Positions 50,325-61,192 of a stretch of 64,000 bases of DNA are shown piece after piece. Origin of the DNA: Marchantia polymorpha subsp. ruderalis (Eukaryota > Streptophyta > Marchantiopsida > Marchantiales > Marchantiaceae). How positions within the stretch are numbered: the stretch's first letter is position 1; every line of letters begins with the position of its first letter. The notes under the pieces were generated by a model, which made no database searches, had not been told where the DNA came from, and saw only the letters and a list, made by a program, of their open reading frames with translations. The DNA lies in the NCBI GenBank assembly GCA_037833965.1, contig AP031356.1:13290501-13354500 (forward strand), given 5' to 3'. The translations under genes and the position numbers were made by a program.

Positions 50325-52681
50325 TCTAGTATGCCCTATCAAAAAAAAACAAACGAGACCGTTCCAATGTGGATGGATGACAATAGATCCAACCTACTTG
50401 GAAACGGGTGTTTTAATGCGATATAAGCGTAAAAGTGCGGACACTTGTAAGTGTAAAGCGCCTTAAAACACAAGAAGAAATCCTTGAATCTGCTCCATGC
50501 TTCTATTCACAGTCACAAAGGAAAAGGAAGACGACTTGTTCACACGTAACTAGCTTTGGATTCCTTTCTTTAAGCTCAAATTCTACCAAACTAATCTACT
50601 ATTTACTCTTTTCATTTCAGACTTCGGTAGGTAATATGCATCAACAACAAAAATCAGTCTAGACTGCAAACAAACATGTTTCTCTCGAGCGATAAAATTG
50701 AATACAAAATTACAAATCAAATCGTCTCAACTTAATTAAACAATTACCACTCCACAAAAAGTATATTAGTCTAAACTCTTAAATAAACGTATATGGCCCA
50801 TCACATGCTTTTCTCACTGACTGAATGTCAAGCTTTTGGTTTACTAGGACCCAAAATTGCTGTCAACGATCCACAATGCTTGGACTTATAGTCGTGCTTC
50901 TCGCAGCATTTCTGCAGCTTCAAAATTGCATGTTTGCACCTGCACAATACCCAAGTTCCAAACTTGATCGTCAGGCGGGGAGTTCTATGCTTAAAGATCT
51001 ACATGATCTCGACACCTATGTCTGGGACCTTCAATCAAATGTAGGTCCATACGCACCGGAGACTTCTCATTGTCTTTCAGGGATACTGGAACATGACTCA
51101 GAAAGAGCAACAGGACTCCAAGTAAGCACATGGAGCCTGAGCTTCGTGTAAGATCTTGTCCACATGCAGCCTTATAAATCACCAATTTTTTACGTAAACT
51201 CCAAAATTACACGGTATACTACAACGTTTTAAAGATTCGTTCATTTCTCACATGACTCCGAGGACACAATCATGCTCGAAGCCATTTTGTCCAGCTCTGT
51301 AGTAGGATTGTTTCTTCGAAGTTGTGTAAAGGAAGCCAGAGAAGTATACACAGAAGTAAGCGTGTTGCTTTCATTTTGTATATAATACCTTCGAAACAAT
51401 TCGATACAATGATCCGATTTTCTCTTTCATCACCTGACAAATGCTGGAAACTGTAGCTGAAAGTGGACTTAAAACTGCCACTTCAAGCTCACCATTCGTC
51501 ACTCAGTCACTATTATCAATCGGACCCTGTCCCACATGAACAAACATTATCTGAGGACTGGGACGACCACTGAGATGTGTCAATCCTAAAGGATAGTCCC
51601 TGAACAATAGGAACGAAATGAGATTATATGCGGACTTCTATGTTCCTGTTTTGATATAATCTCATCTGACCCAGAATAACTCTAGTGGTCAATGCTCACT
51701 TCTGGATACACATATACACCTTTTCAAAGGTACAGTCCCTTTTCTACTTGAAACTCATCTGTGGGCTTCCATAATCTTGCTTCACTAAAGATCTTGCCTA
51801 CAAACTTCGACCCAGAGTGCAAGGTACTCGAAGTGATACATGCAAAAATAACTCCAGACACAATCGTCAAGAACTTATACTCGTAGTGGAATCTTTTGCA
51901 ATAGGTTACATGCCTACTGGCTGAGATTTCTGTCCGCAAGGTTTCGTAAAAGGAACATTTTACTGCAGTGTTCAACTTTTGGGAAACGTCTGTAGAACAC
52001 TGTGCTATTACAAATTGAAAATTTTCTTGAGTATCTAGTTTCAATCGTTTCTGTTCAAAACTTGAGCAGCATTAAAACTGATGGCAAGTTGCAAAGTTTG
52101 AGTCAATACTAAACTTGGGCAAAAAGGTTAGTGCCCCCTGGGATCGACGATTCCTTAGAAAGGCATGTTCAGTTCTCCTCAGTGCAAGTAAGCTCGCTTC
52201 AGTTGAAACCCTCGACATTATACTCGTTACTTATACGGTCCAATCTTTAGTTCTGAACATTTCGTATGTTCCATGTCAATTAATTGGTGCCAAAATTAAT
52301 TTCCAGTTGGCCACATCAAACAATGGACCGTAATCAAGACCCTAATTCTCAGAGATCATCAAAATTTTCAACTAAAAGACAAACTGCGCGATTGAGATAG
52401 GTACCTCTCATGCTTGAAATCGTTCTTAGTAAGACAGGCCTGTATCTCGCACGCATATTCACCGCAAGGCTCCGGTGGGGGCTTTTTCTCCCAGAATCCA
52501 AACATTCAGACGACAACCACGGCGTCCACTAAGCCGATCGCTACAACTCCCAGAGAAAGAAGACCGCCGTGCTTCCTCTGAAGGCCAGAGACCCAAACCC
52601 TACCAAAGTCCTCACAAGAGGCTCCGAACGACCAACACCTCTGCGGACACACAAGAGTCTAAGCGGCCAGATTTCAACCCT
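50325..52681. other. Spacer between the miniature element and SMAP1
   Basis: Apart from the candidate secreted-protein exon listed separately, nothing is recognised. ATGAGATTATAT near 51618 and ATATAATCTCAT near 51654 form a 12-bp inverted repeat around 24 bases. A 106-codon minus-strand frame at 51724-52044 matches no family I know. Confidence 0.45.
50825..51121 (+). CDS. Candidate first exon of a secreted protein, unrecognised
   Basis: A 99-codon frame ends exactly at a strong donor, CAA|GTAAGC. Starting from the second Met (50876) it opens MLGLIVVLLAAFLQLQNC, a good signal peptide with a hydrophobic core and a small residue/Cys near the likely cleavage site. The remaining roughly 65 residues (KLDRQAGSSMLKDLHDLDTY, then VWDLQSNVGPYAPETSHC) match no family I can name. 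No second exon was found downstream, so it could be a real gene, a relic, or chance. Confidence 0.25.
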
Positions 52682-52867
52682 CTAAGCAAGATCTGCATCA
52701 TCGAAATCATCTTCAAAGGAATTGAAGAAATCAGCATCGGAAGGCTTGTGGTCCGAAAGCGCGTCTCCGAGCAAATCCAGCGCATCCCCATCCAAGTCCA
52801 CGTCCATGGCAGCTCCCACGCCCTGGTCTTCCATGTCGAATCCAACATACACAGGGAAGGGTTTCAT
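52682..52867 (-). CDS. SMAP1: Small acidic protein 1 (SMAP1)
   Basis: A single-exon frame of 61 aa. The protein is very acidic and ends KPSDADFFNSFEDDFDDADL, which matches the conserved F/D-rich tail of Arabidopsis SMAP1/SMAP2 (about 62 aa). MDVDLDGDALDLL in the middle also fits. SMAP1 is needed for the normal response to the synthetic auxin 2,4-D and has been linked to the COP9 signalosome/cullin pathway in the nucleus. The upstream in-frame codon is GTG, so the ATG at 52867 is the likely start. The N-terminal 15 residues (MKPFPVYVGFDMEDQ) are unlike Arabidopsis. Upstream, on the minus strand, is a GC-richer leader. Confidence 0.87.
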   Translation of the reverse strand: MKPFPVYVGFDMEDQGVGAAMDVDLDGDALDLLGDALSDHKPSDADFFNSFEDDFDDADLA

Positions 52868-55800
52868 GGTGCTCACTTTTCTTGGGCCTGGGCGATCGTC
52901 GGTTTCGCTTCAGGTCCTGCGGCCGTATTTTCCTCTCAGAGCGACAGAATTTCCAGCGCAAAAGACTCGATCTCAGACTCAGACAAGCCCCTAATGGAAA
53001 CGCTGACCGTCTCTCTCTGTCTGTACTTGTTCTTCTTCTTCCCGCCCCTCCTCTGACTCACGATCAGCCGCACCGTGAGGACCGGCCCCAATGGACCTTG
53101 CGCTCTATTCTATCGGATCCCGACATTCGCTGCATTTTGTTTAGTTCACTGTTTTTTGTTTGTTTTTTGGACCTCACCGTACAAAAATTAAGAAGTGATG
53201 TCAAAGCGATCTCATTACAAAATTAACACTCTCAAGGCTACACGTTGAGTCAAGCAGTGTTGATATTTGTTTATTCCCACCGAAACAATCAGGCTGTTAT
53301 AACTCTACAATTCGGGTGAGTGATAATTAACATAAATTGAGTAATAAATAGTGGGTTTTTTTTTCTTTCTTCCATGGTACCATCTCATGCGGTGTCTCAA
53401 CATTTTGGACTTTTTACACTAGCACGTCGACCATTCTCGTTGTCATAGTGGGTAGAATAGGGGAAAAAAATGGGAGGGAAATAAGGGCATGTAATGATAC
53501 ATCTCCATGTACTGCAGAATTCAGATATCCACTTTCCAATTTACCTCTGACCATACAAACCCGCCAACTTCACGTTCAACTTACATGGACTCCGAAACAC
53601 AATAATGTCACCCACCTTACCAATAGACTCCAATGTTGTGTCAAAATTGACACCAAGATTGCATACCACATGACACAACCTACAACATAGTAACCATCAT
53701 TTGACATGTGTGATTTGTTAATAGATTTTTTTAAATCTTGAAGAATAATCTAAAATCTTCCTATAATTGATCAACTTGATATTTTTAAATTTTTTTGTTG
53801 TAAATCTCATATTTGCAAACTTGTATTCATATATGTATATATGATAGATGTTATCCTATTTAATGTAACACAATTTAAAAGTGAGTACAAACCTTTCGTA
53901 TATAAACAATGAATCTTTATGTATACTGAAACATCATTCACCCTTCAATTTCATGCCTGAATTCATTTCAATTCCGAAAATACATTCTTCTTAGATAAAT
54001 TTCCTTTCTCTATTTTACTTTCGATTTCAAATTATAAGAACAAGCGCATCGAGAAAATTATTCACAATTATACATATAAAAAAATTTATCCAAAAAATTA
54101 TTTTTGAAACTATCTCATATTTAAAAATATTTTTTTTTGGATTTTTTTTGGGTAAAAATTTGGTTTACAGCATTAAATATCACATAATATTTATGAAAAG
54201 TTTGTATCAAACAAAATGTGAAGTTATATGTACTCAACATAGCTCTCTTCGACCTACACTTCCTGAGCTCATACATATACAATTCATTTTAGTGAATATA
54301 GTTGAAACATAAAAAGTTCAAATAAGTAAACAAAAGATGATAGTCAGAGTATTCTGCTCATTCTAATACACTAAGTATATTGTCCGATTACCAACATATT
54401 TGGAATCATAAAATAAAAAATAGTGTGTTAATATTTGATACAACTCAAAAAAATCACACAAAATATCAGGTTTTTGATAAAATATAATGAAATCATTTTT
54501 GATAGATATTTGTACAGTTTACTCTGCCCTGTGCTTGCAGCAACTATGATGGTGCTAGGCTCGTAAAACGGGCAAAGTTGCTGGCTCTTTCCACGTGGAT
54601 ATGTATCCATGAGCAACGTGTTTCATCCAATCACAAGGAATCAGTATTCACGATTCCAACCATCATAATTCAATATTTTGCAATAACTGTTCCAAATGAT
54701 TTGATGTTGTGATATCTTGCTTCTTACTAAAAAAATTTCGATATGTATAGTGGATTGAATTCTAATTGTTCAAGTATGGGCTACTTAACTAGGATGGATG
54801 ATACAAGATTCTAACTATCGAATACAATGGATTTTTGAGAAACCTTCGATTTGGTGTACAGTCTATTTATTTATAAAACTCTTCGCAACGATTCGTCCAC
54901 AACTTTCAAAACAATCGATAACCAGAGAGTCCCCACGTAACTTCATCGAGAGAACCACATACAACAAATTTTATCCAGAACGCATTCCACACTATAATGA
55001 GCATCTCTGGACGAAGCAAAGAGGATAGTTTTGATAAGAGCAAGACCCATTTTATTACCCAACATAATTGAGAAAAGCTCACCTAAAAAAATCCGATATA
55101 TTTCCTTTTTCTGGATGAAAAAAGCCGCTACGTGGTTTAAACCTAGGAGGTCTCATTATCACCAAAATTCGCGATGTAACCCCAACGCCACATAATGGGC
55201 ATAACATTTACTTAAGTGTAACTTTGTCTACACTGGTTTATTCAGAAAAAAAAATTGGTGCAATGGTCATCGTTGCACAATATCCGAGACATGTTTTACA
55301 GAAGGAGCATGGAGTCCACGAATCTACAGCCCTCTCTTTCTCACGCATAGTTCCACCAGGAGAACGGGTTAAACTCAACAAGCTGCTTCTGAAATTGAAA
55401 ATAGCCCTTAGTGCTGGGCCATGATCATCGAGCACCTTTCCATTCAGCCTGGATCTTACTGAAAATACTGACCAAGCTGCTACTTTAAATCAGAAATAGC
55501 CCTCACTGTCTGGATAGCCTGGATGTCACTGCCAATACAAAACCGTTGCTCCGCTGGAAAGTTCTGCAAATGATCAAATCAGTGGTTGTGATGTGGAACT
55601 TGGATGGATGAAGGAAGACCCATAATAATAATCTCGTCATCTTCACTCAGTCTCAAAATCTGTGATGCGAATTCGGAGTGGACTGCATCTGAATCCGGCA
55701 GTCCCTACCATGGCCCTGAGCGACATCGCAGTCGATCGATGCTCGGTCCGAAGGGAGTCGCAGATCAGCACTCACAACTCCAAGGAAAAGCTAACTCCAT

Positions 55801-58800
55801 GCCAGGGCCACGGTAAGACATGGAGTGTATTGCGGCAATTCCCAGTAAGTCTGTGCTGCCTCTGTGAGCTCCGTTTACAGAGGCAGGTTGATTAGGAGGA
55901 CATGTAGTTCGTATTCTTCACTCCCCTTCACTCCACTTCACTCTTACTTCGGACAGCTGCTCACTACGCTCGTTTTCCAATATACACTTTCGAGTCCCAG
56001 CTCTCGAGGCATGCATGGAGCATCTAAGACCCTGGCATCTGAGGACTGCTCAAAATATTTTTTCATTGCAAAGACCAGTTTAGTGCATGATTACATGGTG
56101 AGGATAAGAAAGATACATTATTACCTCGCTTACAGATCATGAGGATTCCCTCGCAGCGAGAGTCTAAATTATTCTCAAAGCAAATGTACTCATTACGTTC
56201 CAAACCAGACTGTGGACACAACGATAGGACAAAAAACTCTCCATAGGTCTCCTTCTATCAGTATCAAAATCATGTGCGATATCAGAAGTTTTTCCTTGAA
56301 CCTGGGACTGAAATTCGGAATGGTTGTTACAAAGTATTTAATCCTTTGACCAGTTGTTTAGGCTGACACTTGTATAATTGCAGAAATGTGGGTTACACCT
56401 TCTATCCATGTTCACTTTTATAGAATCTCTAGCTGTCAAGTACACCTTATGCATATGCAGATGTCGATTTCGATTGCAATCATTTATAAAGAATGACCAG
56501 CAGGCGATGTCGAGCAGCTCACCACGAGTGGTCTGGTGGTATCGATCGTATAGTGGAAGTAGAGAAGTTGAACCCTCAATATTTTTTGAGCTGATTTAAA
56601 TCCTTCGATCCGCGCTGTGTATTAATTTAGACAGATGTGCATGAATCGGGTAGCTCAATTGCAGCAGAAATGAATGAATTCCTCTTATTTCATGAATTGG
56701 TTCTCAAATGAAGGTGGAATGACTTGCAGCGTCTGGATTCCAACTGCAAATCCCGGACTCCCTCGCTAGCGGCCGACAACCATGTCTCAAGTATCGTTGA
56801 TAATAGCGCGAAAACCGAAAACCATGAAAGTGCAACGGTGAAAAAATGCGCTCTTGATAGATTTGGAGGATCGCATGACAACTCTCCTGACAACTGTCAG
56901 GAGAGATTTTCAAAATAGTGTGTTAGGTACTCTTTGGACCCTTATGCAATTACATCTAAGCCTTGGACTCCATGGTTACTCCAGAGAATATCAAAGCGTC
57001 GAAAACAACGATGGAGCTTTGTCGATTTGTGTACAAGTCCTGCTGTTTGAAGGAGGACAATTGGTAGGGATAGAACTTTGTGCTCGTCAGTATGTTCGAG
57101 GACAGGAGCAGAAGTACGCAACTTCAGGGTCAGCTGGTTGTCTGTTGGCACCAGATGAACTCATGAATCAAGAGCTAATTATATATATGTCGATGGTGTT
57201 GCCCTCCCGTGCCGCAGTACTCGCAGGAATCGGCAGTAGTCTACAACAATAATCATTCAGGCACTCAATCGGTGACCTCAACACTTACCGAGGAGGAAGA
57301 GATGTTGATTTTCAGCGATTACTGAATCTGGAGTCCAGAATCAACTCACCATCTCCAGGTCACTTTTGAGATGTAGTTGACAACAAGAAATGACACTTGG
57401 TAAGGCTGTACCGGCGATGCACGATCCAAACTGCCAAAGAATTTTAGTGTACTCTCAAAGTCTTCCATGGGGAATGAACCTGGACAAAAATCTTTAACCT
57501 CCCATTCATTATAAATGTATGTCAGTCAAGTATCCCATGTACACAAAGTTGAAGTAAGAAGTATGATTGATAATCATTGCACACCTTACAAATCTCAATA
57601 AAATCATTAAACAGGAAATAGTGTAACGTTTTACAGATGATAATCTATTTCGCAAATCTGACCACGGCATAATAATAAACCGAACACCAATGTATCTCCC
57701 TTCTCGTAACTATATCATCAACAAGGTCCATTTTCGTGAAATCACCAAAGATTTGCACTATCTAAACGCAATTTTTTATATGTTCATACATTAGTTATGA
57801 CAAGCATACATATAAACATTATACATAGACAACTAGCAAGAAGTAAGTTATCAATACATATTAAATACTCTAGCTAATATTTCAAAAGCTTTAATAGTAT
57901 TCCTCAGCCAATGCATGGATGTAAAGATAAAAATAAAATAATATTTATTATTAATCACAGATGTAGGACATATGTTCTACAATAAATAAATAAATAAATC
58001 TATTTAGCGATTAGTTATCCCTCGGTTGAGGCTAATTATCCCTCACCGAACTACACCCTAGAAGCTCCAGCCAATACATTTCAGTTTCGATACGTGATTA
58101 CTGATGGACCGAACCGAGGCCTGTTCTCTGATGCCACTCCATCGTACTTCCCCGATGACTACGGGGCCTGTATCTTCCCAAGAACCAGGAGCTGGAGGTG
58201 ATCCAAGCACGATAGCATGTTGGGAGCTTTGGGATCTGTGACCCTTAAGCTCTGGCCAAACTTGGCAATGAATCCCCATGGCCATTGTAAGACAGGCAAT
58301 GCAAGCTAAGCTAATCCTTGGATGATGACATTGGGAGTTCGGAATTCAAGCTAAGCCCACGCACATGGCCCCTTCTCCCCGTACCCTAGCAGAAGATCAA
58401 AGTCACAATCTATGAGAAATTGGGTAAGTTAGAGGAAGTACAGTTCTCAAAAGAATGTACAAACAGATCGGTAGGGCTCCCATGATCAAAACCGGAATGT
58501 TTTGATCCGTTATTACTTAGTTTAGGACTAACTTGAAGTAATTTAGTCCCTTTCGTCTCAGGATATAGGACATCGTCTTTTCATTTTGAAAACGTAGGTT
58601 CAATTTTCGAAAATTATACTCTTGTAAAAGCAAAGTGAAAAAAGATTTCTGGCGCAAGGGAAAGAACATTTTTGCCGAGCTGAACCTGAAGGCTGATGAG
58701 GTGGCACCTGAGAACTGACCTTAGGTCGCTCCACAATTAGTCACGTATTGAAACTGAAATGTAGCTTCTAAGGTGCTTGCAGTTGCATGCACCTTTTGGT

Positions 58801-58807
58801 AGCACCG
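52868..58807. other. Long stretch without a recognised gene
   Basis: 52.87-53.1 kb is GC-richer and probably the SMAP1 5' region. 53.2-54.8 kb is AT-rich with nothing assigned. 55.2-57.3 kb has balanced composition and frames of 60-130 codons (the longest at 56854-57252, +). It also has donor-like CCCA|GTAAGT near 55840, but no protein family or exon chain could be recognised. A perfect hairpin lies at 56882-56905. 57.4-58.05 kb is AT-rich with an AAAT microsatellite near 57983-58000. 58.05-58.35 kb is GC-richer without assignable content. Confidence 0.45.
56882..56905. repeat. 10-bp perfect hairpin with 4-base loop
   Basis: CTCTCCTGAC (56882-56891) and GTCAGGAGAG (56896-56905) pair perfectly around AACT. 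It lies inside the longest frame of an unassigned stretch. No T-run follows it. Confidence 0.85.
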
Positions 58808-60027
58808 GTATGGATTGGATGAACGTCGTTACAACTTTTCTCTATGGACATTTAGGATATGTACATGAGACAACCAATTGGCTTTGAAGTGAAAGGTTAG
58901 GATAGGTTGGTTTGTAGATTACTAAAATTATTATATGGACTAAAGGAAGCTCCTAGGCAATGGAATTCATGCTTTGATTGGTTCATGAAGACATAAGATT
59001 TTTCACGGAGTGTGTATAATCATTGTGTTTACATGAAAAAAGTGAATAATGAGATTTTCAATCTTATTATTCTAGTATTCTATGTAGATAACATGCTCAT
59101 CTTGGCAGAGAATCAATCTGACGTTGACAAATGCAAATACTAATTGAAATATGCATTTGAGATGCAAGATTTGGAGGAGTCAAAGAGTATATTAGTAATG
59201 GATTTTCATAGGGATTTGGTGAAGAAGACATTATGGTTGAGTCATAGCAAGTATATTTGACGTATACTTGACAAGTTCAACATAATTGATCTAAAAAAAT
59301 ATGGAATCCTTTGGTAATACATTTCATACTTTCTGTATCTCAATGTCCTACCGATGCCATTGAGAAAGTAAAAATGTCATGTGTTTCTTATTAATAAGCT
59401 GTAGATAAACTCATGTATCTAATGGTGTGCAAGAGGCTTGATATTGCTCTAACAATGTACAAGGTGAGAAGGTACATGTTGAATCCATGAAAGGTTCATT
59501 GGAAAGGAGTGAAATGGATTCCCATGTATTTGAAGAGTACCAAAGATTATGTCTTACTATTTGATGGTTCATTAAACAATGTCAAATCCTTGATATGCTA
59601 TGTTAATGCTAACTATGTACATGATCTAGACCAGAGGAAATCTACGATTGAGTATGTGTATACACTAGATGGTGGAAGCTATTGTTGGAGATCTACTTTG
59701 CAAAGTGTGTAGTTAAGTCTACAACAAAAGCTGAGTATATGACGGCAACGGAAGGAGCACATGAAGCTATTTGGTTAAACATGTTTATCATCAAGATGTG
59801 ATTGAAACATGATGTGATCAATTTTCATTGTGATAGTCAGAGTGTTTTACATGTGGCAGCAAATCAGGTGATGGACAGCAGAGTGAAACACATCGACTTC
59901 AGGTATCACTTTATCAAACAAGCCGTGTTTAATAAAAGTATTGAACTAGTTAAGATAGATGGTAAATTCAATCCAACTGATGTGTTGATTAAAATTATTA
60001 TTTTGGAAATTTTCATATGACATTGTG
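58808..60027 (+). mobile_element. Decayed Ty1/copia reverse transcriptase and RNase H
   Basis: Copia motifs appear in order: MRQPIGFEVKG (from 58866), LLYGLKEAPRQW (about 58930-58962), HCVYMKK, then YVDNMLIL (from about 59080) where an active enzyme has YVDD. KSTIEYVYTLDGGSYCWRST (about 59638-59697) and CDSQSVLHVAANQVMDSRVK with HIDFRYHFI (about 59826-59910) belong to RNase H. GKFNPTDVLIK ends the polyprotein. Several in-frame stops (for example after FEVKG and FMKT) and shifts break it. Integrase and gag were not found upstream. A purine run AAAGAGAGG followed by TGTTGTGTTGG near 60154-60173 could be a polypurine tract and LTR start, which is uncertain. Confidence 0.88.
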
Positions 60028-61192
60028 CTACTAGGCAGGTTTTGCATGAGAAGCATAGTTAGAGCTTGCTAGTAGTCTCTTCATTTAACTCTTTACATTA
60101 TTACTCTATCATGTTATGTCTACAATTTAATTCTAGTTAACTCTAGTTATAAAGAGAGGTGTTGTGTTGGATTTCTTTCTAGATTTTACCGCAGAGTAAT
60201 TATATTGTTTGTAGAGGTTACTATTACCTCAACTTAAGTTAAGTTGGGGACTATTGATCAAAATTATTATAAAATTATTATTTTGGAAATTTTCATATGA
60301 CATTGTGAGTGTGTTGGAAACTGGTGTACTTAATAACCCATTGCTAGTTTGTAACCTTCATTGCATGTTTTACCAAAGTCATTTTCTTTTGACCGTGTAC
60401 GTAGCCCAGAAGTGTGAACCATGTACTAGCGTGTATGTTCATTTATCTCGTGTGTATTCATCTGTGCTTAGTACTGTGACTAGTAGTATTTCTCATTCAT
60501 AAGTACTAACATGTTGAATTGAATTGTAGAATTTGAATATATGAGATGAGAGTAGATGCTATAATTATGTTGGGAATACATGAATATAAAAATTCATAAA
60601 TGTCAAAAAATTCATTATTATTTGTACTATTATCAAATTCAACAAATTTCAATTCAAAATGATTTATTTATAAAATATGATGTAATTATCTTTAGTTAGA
60701 TAAAATAGATTTTATTTAGAGAACGGCTAGTGAATATTCAATTTATATTCAATATTTTTCACCCTTATGTTTTGCAAGTATTTTTTTACTGATATGCAAA
60801 TGACACAACAATATATTCACGTTTCAAAACAGCATATCCAACGCATTTATTAATGCAATTTCTTGATATGTGACAAAAGTTGTTGTGGCAACACCGTTGC
60901 AATCAGTTTTAATCTTGCTGAACATCCACATGTAATCTTTTTATTTCTCCCGCCTCAAAAAACACTAGGCAAAGATGTTGCCGGTTATAGAGAAATGAAA
61001 AATAATTAACATAAATGGAGTGACAAATAATTGTTCTTTTTTAATATAAAAATACATAAAAATTATAAAAATTTATATATAGTTATCATATCAATAATTT
61101 TTTATTTAAAAAAAAGATTTTAATTATTAATTACATGTTAACAATTTGTATGTTTAATAAATATTATATTTGTATCTATTATAAGTATATAT
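60028..61192. other. Copia 3' flank and AT-rich spacer before the satellite
   Basis: A 37-bp block beginning AAAATTATTATTTTGGAAAT at 59991 recurs exactly at 60271, so the polyprotein tail is partly duplicated 280 bp downstream. The rest is AT-rich with no recognised gene. The sequence turns into the satellite at about 61193. Confidence 0.5.
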
